Positions 8,563 through 21,577 of a stretch of DNA of 64,000 nt are shown here, piece after piece. Both the position numbers and the translations under genes were made by a program. The stretch is from Ischnura elegans. Taxonomy: Eukaryota; Arthropoda; Insecta; Odonata; Coenagrionidae. Every line of letters starts with the position of its first letter. Position 1 is the first letter of the stretch. The stretch is taken from contig NC_060252.1 in NCBI RefSeq assembly GCF_921293095.1, forward strand, positions 47,554,881 through 47,618,880, given 5' to 3'. The notes under the pieces are model-generated. The model had not been told where the DNA came from, did no database searches, and saw only the letters and a program-made list of their open reading frames with translations.

Positions 8563-8660
8563 GACTGCTGGTCACTGCTTCAAGGGAATTAGAGGAAGTG
8601 ACCAGCCGTCGGTGACGAAACGTCGGAGAAATATCCGATATACCACGCAGCATACACTAT
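8563..8660. repeat. Hairpin with GAAACGTCGG motif, possible retroelement tail
   Basis: GCTGGTCACT (8567-8576) and AGTGACCAGC (8597-8606) form a perfect 10-bp stem. Further pairing is possible outward (CGAC with GTCG) and inward. Ten bases after the stem comes GAAACGTCGG (8617-8626), a motif I associate with hammerhead-bearing ends of Penelope-like elements in animals. No target duplication or body of an element was found. Confidence 0.3.
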
Positions 8661-9374
8661 ATATGCCACATATTAATCATCATGAGCCGCGAAAGCTTTA
8701 ATCCATTATAACCCATTGTTGCTTCTGAGTAACATAAACATGTATACATTTTCATATCTACTCGGGCCACAATTGAACTACGTGTTCTTTTGTACTCCAT
8801 AGTTTAATGTCGGCATAGGTCCTTCCTACAAAAATTATGATTGATTAAAATTTTTTCACATTTTTAATATTATAAATCTTGAACTTTTCTTTCTCCCAAA
8901 AGCAGCGCTGTTTTTCAAGAATTTAGGCTTCCTAGATACAACCTGGGATTCATCACAGGGCTTGAGGGATCCAGCCAAGGGTGACTAGCTGCAGATTTGT
9001 TGTTGGTAGATTTACACGCGAGAGGCAAGCGTTAGGAGACATTATACGGCCATTTGAGTTTTTTTCCGCAGTGCATCTTTGAGGCCGTAGAGCTCAGTAT
9101 CACCATTTGATATCTGACGAGGGAGGGTTTTTTTAAGCATTGTGATCTCTTTTCTGAGTGAAATTCTTATGTGCAGATTAGGTAGCGTTTGAGTATTGCA
9201 ATAAATACCTTGGAGGTGGTGTGGTAAAATTGAAACCTAGGTCGTTATAAATTTTATAACCATTGAAAATTGGAAGTATCTATTTCATGTATATAATATG
9301 GAAAAATTCCACTCCATCACGCCTGAATCTTCAATAATTTTTCTAGCAGTTTAGCAGATGGTCGTGTCAACCCA
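8661..9374. other. Intergenic with a faint repeat relic
   Basis: No gene seen. Around 9285-9330 the order TTTCAT, AATTCCAC, CACGCCTGA resembles the tail of the insertion at 7538-7732, so a decayed member of the same family may lie here. The match is short and uncertain. Confidence 0.35.
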
Positions 9375-9379
9375 TTAGC

Positions 9380-9560
9380 TGTGAGGACAGAATAGGGTTG
9401 ATGTGATGGCTTGAGTATTTTCTTCCCACCGGATGGGCCCGGGTTCAAAACTCGGCGGTGGCAGATAATTTTCAGAGACTATCTATCCGCTCCCTACTTA
9501 AATGTATGTGGAAGACATTTCAAGTGCAAATCTCTGTCCGTCGGATGGGACGTTAAGTCT
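9380..9560 (+). mobile_element. tRNA-derived SINE relic
   Basis: A box-B-like GGGTTCAAAACTC (9441-9453) is followed by GGCGGTGGCAG, with a degenerate box-A-like GATGTGATGG about 30-40 bases upstream. Some 75-90 bases downstream comes GGATGGGACGTTAAG (9543-9557), a body motif I have seen in tRNA-derived SINEs of invertebrates. No A-rich tail or target duplication was found, so the copy is old. This is based on motif recognition, not alignment. Confidence 0.5.
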
Positions 9561-9570
9561 ATCTGCTAAT

Positions 9571-12500
9571 TTTTTGTTTACACGTGTGCGAGTTAATCCT
9601 TCCGTCGATAAATGGTTCTTCAATGAACAAATATAAATGGACCAGACTATAGACATCGTCAACTCATGGAAAGAAGGCTCCAACTTACGAGTTTTTGTTT
9701 TAATAAATTCTAGTGCTATGAAAGAATGACTGTGTGTGGAAGATGTTTTCCGTTGTAACTCATCGTTCACATCCACCTAATTCCTTCCACGAATTGCATT
9801 TTCAGGTCTTAGAATGCGATCCCTCTGGCAAAGTGCAAATTGCGTAAGCAAGGCGCTGAAATTAATGTTTTCAGTGATCCAGTTCTAATGGGTAGTTTTT
9901 TCCCTATCAATGCAACAAATGGACTGCAATAGTTGAGGGTTAGCAATTTGTGACGAAATTAATTATTTTTCTATTAAAAATTCCTCGCTATACTCTTATG
10001 AATGATGCCTTGGGGTGTCAAAGTCTGAAAACTTTTCGATAGTCTACCCATAGTATTCACATTCAATGAAATCTTCTCAAATTTCCTCCCTTCATAAAGA
10101 AATTAGTGGTCTAATTGGTTGGCTTTCAGCATTTACAAGGATACTTTAAGCGGCTATTTAAGTCGGAATTTCCATAAATAGCCCAAATTAGGCCTGGATA
10201 AACGGTTCAACTTTCATATGCGTCGGTAGTTGAGAGCCTGCGTAAATGCTCTTTTAATGTATTCAAGTTTTATGTCCTCATTCCCACCTCATGCGATGCA
10301 GCGCAGAATTATCTTTCGTCGGCTCAAAAACATGCAATGCTCCCGCATAAAATGTCACCAACTTCTGAAGGGCATAAAGGGGTCAGACCACTGAAGCCGT
10401 CCTCCCTACCACGCCGAAATTTTTCTGTTTGTGGCGACTACCCACTGCGCACCGGTGTCACGAATAAAGTGCCCAGGGAAAAAGCCTATTGCGAAGAAAT
10501 CGCATCCTTGCAGTAAAAAACAATCCAATCTTCTTAGTAATTACGATTGTTACGCGCACAGAAAATAAAATATTTGATGTTGCCATGATGCGTGATGACT
10601 CGCCTCCGAATAGCTCTTAGTTTTCATTCTCTGGTAACGCAACCACTACCCCATGCTGTCACATTGGCTCTTGTGCGCCTCCTTCGCACCTATAAATTTT
10701 GCGCTTTTTTCAATGTACGCTTTTTTCGCAAAACCCAGCGCATTTTCTGAGGAGACCACTAGCCAACGGATACCTATCCTCTGACTTTCCTTTTTTCGAT
10801 GCATGTAGTTCAATTTCATATTGTCTGTAAAATTTTAGGTTTTCTCGGCGTATAGATTGATGAAAAATTTCTCGGGATTCCCACCGAGTGTGGTATTGGG
10901 TTAATTCTCCCAACGTTTCAATGGCTGAGTCTGCCATCGTCTTCAGGGGTTTACTCTTAATGGTACTTTTTTTACGGTACTTATTTATTTATTTATTCAT
11001 ATCCCTGGTTCATTGTCTATCTATTACTGTTCTTATTGTTAGGAACTCTTCTTAAGAACCGGTTTTTGCCTTAGCTTAACACATTTTTAAATTTTCGTGC
11101 AATATATTTACTGTTAGTGAATGACATTAAGATTAAGTTTTCCTTGATGGCATGTTTTTGAACGCTTAGGTGATTCTTGTTGAAAATAAAATGCAAAGGC
11201 ATTACCGAGCTCGGCGCGGAGTAATCAGTGTCTTTCGAAATGGTCTCTCCACTGTGGGTGGGTACTTAAACCAACTTCTTCCCCTCCATAGCATTCGGCG
11301 TCTTCCTGCTTAGCATTTAGGCCAATTTCTCTCCGGAGTACCTACTCGGGAGTGTGGATTTCAGACGGGAAAATCTGGTCCAAACGTAGACTTATTACTC
11401 CTCTTTTGAAGCGAGCAATTTGTCGATGGCCGGAGAACTTTCCATCAAATGCTAATTAGTTATTTTTCTCTTATTTTTTTCTCAAATGCTGGAGAGTCAT
11501 GGAGCTGTTTCCGAAGGGTGGGACTCGAAACGTTCAGCCCCGTGAGGGAATGAGACCCATTTGCATGATAAATATCCCATCAGTGTGGAGGGGGTGGACT
11601 CAAAGCTTAAGGGCATTTCGCGTGCGAAAGCTTGAATTGGACTCCTTTAAAATGCCGTTCCGGGGAAGTTATTTTATGAACGTAATCCATGTGAGCTATC
11701 CACAGGCTTTCTCGCCTCACAGGCGTTTCGGAGGATATGCATGTGCATGAGGAGACCAAATCGAGAAATGCATTTTAATTACCGTACATAGCTCTGTAAT
11801 CATTCCTCTATAACCATTACATTATTAGTCGCACCTTTTGGGCCAAATATGAAAGTTTTAGTACGAATTCCTTCTCTCACTTTTTAACTTTTCGTGATTG
11901 AAACTGTTGCAGTGATTCAGGTCATTTTTTTTAGATGACGTGCATTCAGATTTTTACCCAATTTTTCAAACATAATAATTTAAATATGACTTTTCCCTGA
12001 GGTGACGTTTTCTTTTTATTGTACTAGTGAATTCTTGGGCAAGATTCTCCAAGATCTTCTGGTTTTAAAAATAAATTTTTTTCTCTCAAATTTGTTCTGC
12101 TCAAATCACGTGGATGGTATAGTTCTGGCACATGGTTACAAACTGAAGTGTACTTGGCGGTATTTATCGAACCAAGTGAGGTGTAACTGGCCAAAACAGG
12201 TACTTCGGCACCTTCAACGGATTTATTTTATCAATGTTTACATTGATGTAGGCGTTGTTTATTACATAGTCTGATTTTGTGCTTAAAAATTCTATGAAAA
12301 GCGTGGAACGAAATACACCAATGTTGCTTGACACATCATGAAATTATTTATATGTGCTCCAAATTTTCCCCGTAAAAATATGTCGTTTTCAAGTTCCGCA
12401 TTAACCACCCTCCTTCCCACTGACGGATTTTAGTCTCTACCAGTTCTACCATAATTTTTTGTGGTATCAAACGTTTGTTTTGGGTGGGGGAGAAGTGCTG

Positions 12501-12749
12501 GACTCTAGTGGTTTTCGGTAAAATATCTCTCTCTTATTTTTTAAAATCTGTGTGACCTAGAAACATAGTGAGGTTCTAAGATGATACCCTTCGTGTCACC
12601 GTGAAAGACATCTGTTCTCAATTGCCTAGCATGTAGTCTCTAAGCCTGTAGCGGCTCCCTTCCAAATTCGTGTAAAATTGTGTGCAATGCTCTCTGTTTG
12701 GTCATAACAGGTTTTGACGAATCTCGTAGTTTTATTATATATTGCGTAT
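9571..12749. other. Gene-poor intergenic stretch
   Basis: About 3.2 kb of AT-rich sequence. The only notable items are a short ATTT run at about 10980-10998 and isolated frames under 95 codons without motifs. Nothing marks the approach to the satellite array except TGCGTATGCTGCGCATATATA just left of its first unit. Confidence 0.55.
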
Positions 12750-15700
12750 GCTGCGCATATATAAAGTGGGAAAGTAATTCATTGATTGTGTGATTGACAC
12801 AAATTAGTAGCCCAAACTGTGATATTTGTGGGTATATGGAACATTGGACGTGAAAGTAAAAAAATATTCATCGGAAGGAAAAATCTGAAAACTTGAAAAA
12901 GTCGATTAGTTTTCGAGATATATCGACTTGGATTAACATGGGAGCCTTATGGGACTACAACTTTTTCGCTTTTAATTTGTACTTTTAAACGCCCGAGGAA
13001 CATGATATTCAATGGACATGGACTAGATTTTTTGGTCGATTTTTTGGTGTGGTTGCCATAGCGCCGAATTGATATTTAGTATTTTTTATTACTGTTTGAA
13101 TGCTCTCAATGCTTTTCTTATGGGAAAACTTTGGGAATTTTTTTGACCAACTTGCAATAATCGTAGGAAAATTTCCTTTGCCAAAAAGTTAGATAATTCT
13201 TTGGTTAATTTTTTGGCTATCTTGGAATTTTCGTACGTCGAAACAATTCCGAGGAATAAACGATTTCGATTTAACATTGTCGTGATGGGCGAATTTTCAA
13301 ACTCGGATTTCAGCCTTGAGACATGTGCCATATGAAAATTTGGACTCTTTAGGAAAAACCGTTAGAGGGTTCTCCGAACCCTCACGTTTGAGCTGACTTT
13401 CGCCGTAACCCTCTTGGTTAATTCATAATTAAATTCCGAAAAATGTCCTGCACGCGAAAAATCATTGTCGCCATTTTTTTGTGGAGCATGCAATCTTGAA
13501 TATCTTAGCAACCGTTTAAGCTAGAGAAATGAAATTTTCAGAGTAATACTTTTATCACAATGGTCAACTTTTGCAATGATGACCATTTCGCTCGATCGAT
13601 TCATGTGCGAGTTATATCGATACCAATCTCCTTGGTTACGCTTAAATCGCTAATAACTTTTTTCTAAATCAAGGCATGAATGTAAAGGTCATATATAATA
13701 CTACTGTTAATGTCTTTTCTTCGACAAAAGTTAAATCAAGCGAATCGAGCGATTACAGTCGAAGTTATGATCGATAAAAGGTTGCATTCGATTGAGCCAT
13801 TTTTCAGACCTATTTACATAGTTACGGGGATAAAAATTATAAAAATATGTAAGGGAAGAAATGAATTATGCGTACACATTAATTATTTAGATTAGTATTG
13901 TTTCCTAACGAAGATATATCAATATGAATTTATATCTTTTTGTATTAGGTCCCCATAAGAAATACACGCATCGCCCTATATACGTCACCAATATAAGAAC
14001 ATAGGCGAAATTTTGAAAGCGGGGATAGTAGAGAAGAGAGGGATAAGGGTATGGCCATAGAATGGAGGGGTTATCAATAGGATGCGAATTTTTCAATACA
14101 GGTGGCAGTATAGTCGAATGTACGATTCGATTTTTATAGCAAATGCGCAAATTGGCATAAAATGATAAGTGTATACGTTGGACCAATGAAATTTAGTGAA
14201 TTGGTACATCATGGTATTCCTCACAATGTGCAATGGAAACATGTTTTGTATATAGTCTCACGCTCGATATATATCGAATCTACTTTTTCTTAAAATATAT
14301 CGAATTGCTATAGCATATAGGATTTTACATCTAAGGACATAGTAGACCAGGAAATATATAGTAGATACCCATAGACCAGAAATTAAACCAATAGCATTGC
14401 GGATTTTACAGTACAGATGTCAGTATGATCGAAAAATCGATTCGATTATTATAGCAAATATGTTAATTGGCATAACTTCAATAGTATTTCCGTTTGACCA
14501 ATGAAATTTTGTGAATGGGTACATCTTTGTATTCCTCACAATGCCCAATGAAAACATGTTTTGCATGTAGTCTCACATTCGATATATATCGAATCTGCTT
14601 TTTCACAATTTATATCGAATAGCTATAACATATAGGAATTTACACTCACGGGCATTGTTGACCAGGAATTATATAGTAGATGACCATAGACTGGATATTA
14701 AAAAAATGTCATTGCGAATTTTACATTACAGATGTCAGTATAATCGAAAGATCGAATAGATTATTTTAGCAAATACGCAAATTGGCATAACTGGATTAGT
14801 AAATACGTTGGACCAATGAAAATTGGTGAATGGGTACATCTTGGTATTCCTCACATTGCCAAATGGAAATATTGTTTATGTTTAGTCTCACGTTCGATAT
14901 ATATCGAATCTACTTTTTCTTAAAATATATCGAATTGCTATAACATATAGGATTTTACTCCCACGGGCATTGTTGACCAGCAATTATATAGAAGATGACC
15001 ATAGACTGGATATTAAAAAAATATCATTGCGGATTTTACATTACAGATGTCAGTATAATCGAAAGATCGAATCGATTATTTTAGCAAATACGCAAATTGG
15101 CATAACTGGATTAGTAAATACGTTGGACCAATGAAAATTGGTGAATGGGTACATCTTGGTATTCCTCACATTGCCCCATGGAAATATGTTTTGCATGTAG
15201 TCTCACATTCGATACATATCGAATCTGCTTTTTCACAAATTATACCGAATAGCTATAACATTTAGGATTTTACACCCACGGGCATTGTTGACCAGCAATT
15301 ATATAGAAGATGACCATATCGTGGAAATAAAATTGATATTTTTGCGGATTTTACAGTACAGATGTCAGTATAATCGAAAGATCGATTCGATAGTTATAGC
15401 AAATGCTGAAATTAGCATATTTTGATTAGAATATACGTTGCACCAATGAAATTTTTTGAATGGGTACATCTTGGGATTCCTCACAATGCCCAATTTAAAT
15501 ATTGTTTATGTTTAGTCTCACGTTAGATATATATCGAATCTACTTTTTCTTAAAATATATCGAATTCTATAACATATAGGATTTTACATCCAAGGACATA
15601 GTTGACCGGGAAATATAGAGAAGATTTCTATTAACTGGAATTAAAATCCACGGCTTTGCGGATATTACAGTGCAGATTGCAGTTTTATCGAAAGATCGAT

Positions 15701-16839
15701 TCCATAATTGTAGCAAATACGCGAATTGGCATAACATGATTAGTATTTACGTTGGACCAATGACATTTTGTGAATGGGTACATCTTGGGATTCCTCACAA
15801 TGCCCAATTGAAATATTGTTTGCGTTTAGTCTCACGTTCGATATATATCGAATCTACTTTTTCTTAAAATATGTCGAATTGCTATTACATGTAGGATTTT
15901 ACATCCGAGGACATAGTTGACCAGGAATTATGTAGTAGATACCCATACACTGGAAGTTAAACCAATAGCATCGCGGATTTAACAGTACAGATGTCAGTAT
16001 AATTGAAAAATCGATTTGATTATTTTAGCAAATATTTAAATTGGCATAACTTGATTATTGTATCCGTTTGACCAATGAAATTTGGTGAATGGGTACATCT
16101 TGGTCTTCCTCACAATGCCCAATGGAAATATGCTTTGCGTGTAGTCTCACGATCTATATATATTGAATATGCTTTTTCTTAAAATATATCGAATCGTTAT
16201 TACATACAGGATTTTCTATCCACGTACATAGTTGACCAGGAAATTTAGGGTTGATGATCGAAGACTGGAACAGGATTGCGAATTTTCAAAACAGTATACT
16301 TGATAATTCGATACGATAATGATAGCAAATATGCCAAAGCTATTTTTTTCAAATTGGAATATCTTGAGAATAACTATTTTTTAGTACCAAAGAAATTTGG
16401 GGAATCGTTACAATTTAGTATTTTACACACTGCATTATGGACATATGTTTTGCGAGTGGTATATCTTTATATATTTATCTAACGTATCTGCGTTTCATTT
16501 TCAAGTTTCGCTTATCACAACGCTTTTGGACTTTAAGAGTTGAAAAATAACCACAAAATCATCACTGTCTTGAAATTTTAAAAACCTTATTCCAATTATG
16601 TCTCAATGCTAAACTTAGCCTATTCAAATAATGAACTATCCGTCAAATGAAATCATATTGAAAATAACAAATAATTTTAAAAATAAACAATTAAGTGTCT
16701 TACCCTATCAAAAACCGGCAGGCAAATTTTTGAATATTTTTAACACTTATGGACACAATGCTCGACAACACGTGACACAACAATGTTCCCACCCTCCTAA
16801 TTACCCGCTTGAAGAATTCAAGCACCCAATCGACTCGTT
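12750..16839 (+). repeat. Array unit 1 (family A), about 4.09 kb
   Basis: First unit; its left edge is approximate. The head (to about 14080) contains the palindrome-like TTTTCGAGATATATCGA and the hairpin GAGGGTT-CTCCG-AACCCTC (13365-13383). Seven monomers follow, with TCGATATATATCGAA-type sites about every 315 bp from about 14263 to 16155. A distinct 0.6-kb terminal part leads to the hairpin at 16807-16823. It is the longest A unit, one monomer longer than unit 2. Confidence 0.85.
13365..13383 (+). other. Family A head hairpin
   Basis: GAGGGTT, loop CTCCG, AACCCTC: a perfect 7-bp stem in an AT-rich surrounding, repeated exactly at 17455-17473 in unit 2. Family B has other GC hairpins in its head instead. 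Confidence 0.7.
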
Positions 16840-19800
16840 GACGCCCCCCTATATAGCTGGAAAGTAATTCATTGATTGTGTGATTGACACAAATTAGCAG
16901 CCCAAACTGTGATATGTGTGGGTATATGGAATATTGGACGTAAAAGTAAAAAAAAATTCATCGGGAGAAAAAATCTAAAAACTCAAAAAAGTCGATTAGT
17001 TTTCGAGATATATCGAATTGAATTAACATGGGAGCCTTATGGGACTAAAATTTTATAGGTTTTTTTCGGTATTTATAAATGCGTCAGGAACATGAGATTC
17101 CCTGGACAAAAACTAGATTTTTTGGTTGATTTTTCAGTGTGGTTGTCATTTCGATAAAATGATATTTAGTATTTTTTATGATTTTTTGAAAGTGCCCCAT
17201 GCTTTTCTTATGGCACTACGTAAAGAATTTTTTTGACCAACTTGCAATCATCGCAGGACAAATTCCTTGAAACGCAAGATACAAGATTTTTTAGTTGATT
17301 TTTTGGCTATCTCGAAATTTTCTTATGTCGAAACAATTCCGAGGAATAAACGATTTCGACTTTCCATTGTAGAGGTGGTCGAATTTTCAATCTTGGATTT
17401 CGGCGTTGAGACATGTGCCATATGAAAATTTGGAATCTCCAAGAAAAACCGTTAGAGGGTTCTCCGAACCCTCACGTTTGAGCTTACTTTCGCCGTATCC
17501 CTCTTGGTTAATTAATAATTAAATTCCGAAAAATGTCCTGCAAGCGAAAAATCATTGTCGCCATTTTTTTGTGGAGCATGCAATCTTGAATATCTTAGCA
17601 ACCGTTTAAGCTAGAGGAATGAAATTTTCAGAGTAATAATATTATTAAAATGGTCAACTTTTGCAATGATGACCATTCCGCTCGATCGATTCATGTGCGA
17701 GTTATATCGATACGAATCTCCTTGGATACGCTTTAATCGCTAATAACTTTTTTATTAATCAATTTTTGAACATGAATGTCATACAAAATACGACTGAAAA
17801 TGTCATTCATCCGACAAAAGTTAAATCAGGCGAATCGATTGATTAGACTCGAAGTTATGATCGATACAAGGTTGTATTCGATTGAGCCATTTTTTGGGAT
17901 TATTTACATAGTTTCGGAAATAAAAATTTTAACAATATGTAAGGAAAAAAATGAATTATGCGCACACATAAATTATTTAGATGAATTATGTTTCCTACTG
18001 AAGATACATCGATTTGAATTTATATCTTTTTGTATTAGGCCCCCGTAAGAAATACACGCATCCCGTCTGTCTACGTCACCAATATAAGAACATAGGCTAA
18101 ATTTTGAAAGCGGGGATATTAGAGAAGGCAGGGATAAGGGAGTGACCATAGAAGGGATATCAATAGGATTGCGGATTTTACAGTACAGATGTCAGCAGTG
18201 TCTAAAGTACGATTCGATTAGTATAGCAAATACGCAAATTGGCATAACTTGATAAGTGTGTACGTTGGACCAATGAAACTTGGTAAACAGGTACATCTTG
18301 GTATTCCTCACGATACTCTATGGTAGTATGTTTTGTATTCAGTCTCACGTTCGATATATATCGAATATACTTTTTCTTAAAATATATCGAATTGCCATAA
18401 CATGTAGGATTTAACATTCAAGGACATAGTTTACTAGGGATTAAATAGTAGATACCCATAGACTGGATTTAAAACCAATAGCATTGCGGATTTTACAGTA
18501 CAAATGTCAGTATGATCGAAAAATCGATTCGATTATTATAGCAAATACGTAAATGGGCATAACTTCAATAGATTTACCGTTGGATCAATGAAATTTGGTG
18601 ATTGGCTACATATTGGTATTCCTCACGATGCCCAATGAAAATTTGTTTTGTACGTAGTCTCACATTCGATATATATCGAATACAATTTTTATTAAAATAT
18701 ATCGAATTGCTATAACACATAGGATTTTACATCCAAGGACATAGTTGACCAGGAATTATATAGTTGATACCCATAGACTGTAAGTTAAACCAAAAGCAAT
18801 GCGGATTTTAAAGTACAGATGTCAGTATGATCGAAGAATGGATTCGATTATTCTAGCAAATACGTTAATTGGCATAACTTCAATAGTGATTTCGTTTGAC
18901 CAATGAAATTTGGTGAATGGGTACATCTTTTTATTCCTCCCAATGCCCAATGAAAATATGTTTTGCATGTAGTCTCACATTCGATATATATCGAATCTGC
19001 TTTTTCACAATTTATATCGAATAGCTATAACATATAGGATTTTACACCCACGGGCATTGTTGACCAGGAATTATATAGTAGATGACCATAGACTGGATAT
19101 AAAAAAAATGTCATTGCGGATTTTACATTACAGATGTCAGTATAATCGAAAGATCGAATCGATTATTGTAGCAAATACGCAAATTGGCATAACTGGATTA
19201 GTATATACGTTGGACCAATGAAAATTGGTGAATGGGTACATCTTGGTATTCCTTACATTGCCCAATGGAAATATGTTTTGCATGTAGTCTCACATTCGAT
19301 ACATATTGAATCTGCTTTTTCACAAATTATATCGAATAGCTATAACATTTAGGATTTTACACCCACGGGAATTGTTGACCAGCAGTTATATAGAAGATGA
19401 CCATAGCGTGCAAATAAAATCAATATCGTTGCGGATTTTACAGTACAGATGTCAGTTTAATCGAAAGATCAATTCGATAGTTATAGCAAATACTGAAAAT
19501 AGCATATTTTGATTAGTATATACGTTGCACCAATGAAATTTTGTAAATGGGTACATCTTGGGATTCTTCACAATGCCCAATTGAAATATTGTTTGTGTTT
19601 AGTCTCACGTTCGATATATATCGAATCTACTTTTTCTTACAATATATCGAATTGCTATAACATTTAGGATTTTACATCCAAGGACATAGTTGACCAGGAA
19701 ATATAGAGAAGATTTCTATTAACTGGAATTAAAATCCACGGCATTGCGGATATTACAGTGCAGATTGCAGTTTTATCGAAAGATCGATTCGATAATTGTA

Positions 19801-20623
19801 GCAAATACGCGAAATGGCATAACATGATTAGTATTTACGTTGGACCAATGACACTTGGTGATTGGGTACATCTTGGTCTTCCTCACAATGCCCAATGGAA
19901 ATATGCTTTGCGTGTTGTCTCACGATCTGTATATATTGAATATGCTTTTTCTTTAAATATATCGAATCGTTATTACATACAGGATTTTCTATCCATGTAC
20001 ATAGTTGACCAGGAATTTTAGGGTTGATGATCGAAGACTGGAACAGGATTGCGAATTTTCAATACACGTGTCAGTATACTTGATAATTCGATACGATAAT
20101 GATAGCAAATATGCCAAAACTATTTTTTTCAAATTGGAATATCTTGAGAATAACTATTTTTTAGTACCAAAGAAATTTGGGGAATCGTTACAATTTAGTA
20201 TTTTACACACTGCATTATGGACATATGTTTTGCGAGTGGTATGCATATCTTTATATATTTATCTGAGGAATCTGCGTTTCATTTTCAAGTTTCGCTTATC
20301 ACAACGCTTTTGGACTTTAAGAGTTGAAAAATATCCACAAAATCATCACTGTCTTGAAATTTTAAAAACCTTATTCCAATTATGTCTCAGTGCTAAACTT
20401 AGCCTATTCAAATAATGAACTATCCGTCAAATGAAATCATATTGAAAATAACAAATAATTTTAAAAGTAAACGATTAAGTTCTTTACCCTTTAAAAAACC
20501 GGCAGGGAAATTTTTGAATATTTTAAACACTTATGGACACAATACTCGACAACACGTGACACAACAATGTTCCCACCCTCCTAATTACCCGCTTGAAGAA
20601 TTCAAGCACCCAATCGACTCGTT
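16840..20623 (+). repeat. Array unit 2 (family A), 3784 bp
   Basis: Begins just after CGACTCGTT. Head as in unit 1, with the same GAGGGTT hairpin at 17455-17473. There are six monomers (palindrome sites about 18352-19930, the last degenerate). The terminal part resembles that of unit 1, with hairpin 20591-20607 and a CACCCAATCGACTCGTT ending that differs from family B. Confidence 0.9.
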
Positions 20624-20626
20624 ACA

Positions 20627-20636
20627 TATATAAAAG
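20627..20636 (+). promoter_or_regulatory. TATA-box-like sequence at unit start (example)
   Basis: TATATAAAAG lies just after the unit junction of unit 3 and again in units 4 and 6. Other B units have TATAATAAAG, AATATAAAG or TATATTAAAG. A TTCATC sequence lies about 30 bp downstream in units 3 and 6, a possible initiator. In such AT-rich DNA this may be chance; transcription from here is inference. Confidence 0.3.
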
Positions 20637-21577
20637 CTGCAAATCGATTGATGACTGACTGATTCATCATAATTCCCAGCCCAAACTGCCGGGTCGATCG
20701 AGATGAAATTTTCAGTGGTGAAACTAAAAAAAAATTCATCGGGAGGAAAAATCTCAAAATTCCGAAAAGTGCGATACTTTTCGATATATATCGAGCGTAA
20801 TTAACATGGCAGCCTTATGGGACTAAAACTATTTCGTTAATATCGTCGCGAATAAAAGTTCAAGAGACATCTTCTCCCATTGACGTAAACTAGAATTTTT
20901 GGTCGATTTTTTGATACCTTAGTTTATCGTCGATCTCTATCGATCACTGTCGAAATAATTTTTAAAAATCGACAATGCTTTTCTTATGGACCAACTTTGG
21001 AATTTTTTTTGACCCACTTGCAAAAGTAGTAGGACCGTCGCCGCCTAATACAATTTATCTAATTTTTTACCTGATTTTTTAGGTATCTCGGAATTTTCGT
21101 ATGTCGAATAGATTCCGAGTTATTAGCATTATCGAAATAACATTGTCGAGATAGGACGATCGATAAATATCGATTTGAGAGCTGGCGCTTCAAAATTAGG
21201 CTATTCAGCTCAAAAAAGCATGACTACAAACGTACCTTCGGTACGTCCAGGTTTTCATTTTTATTTAGATTTCGTAATATTTAACGAGTTATTTCATTCC
21301 GAATTTTTCCCAAATTATTTTCTTGACCCCGCGGCAATCGCCGCCATTCCTCTCCGCCAAACGGGCGGTGGTCGGTGCCCGTAAGATATACACGCATTTC
21401 CCTATCTCATACGTGCATGTATACGGATGAAATTTGGAGAGGGCTAACATGGTTATGATCCCAGTAAAGCCTCACCGCCTAACTTTTTTGAGTATTGATT
21501 TTTTCATTACGTATTCGGTATCGCATATGCAACAGTCATTTGTTATATATACGGATTTCCCATTGACAATGGCCGTA

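Noticed and set aside
11555..11575. ATTTGCAT octamer as a regulatory site
   Set aside because: A single 8-mer in a gene-poor, AT-rich region has no support as a functional site.
20640..20665. Hammerhead ribozyme at unit start (GATTGATGACTGACTGA)
   Set aside because: It resembles part of the CTGATGA core, but no stem followed by GAAA lies in the right place.
21175..21384. Conserved 69-90 codon plus-strand frame in nearly every B head
   Set aside because: It opens on TTG with no upstream ATG, has no recognisable domain, changes length between units and is broken by TAA in unit 4. Its apparent conservation is explained by recent unit amplification and the GC hairpin island.
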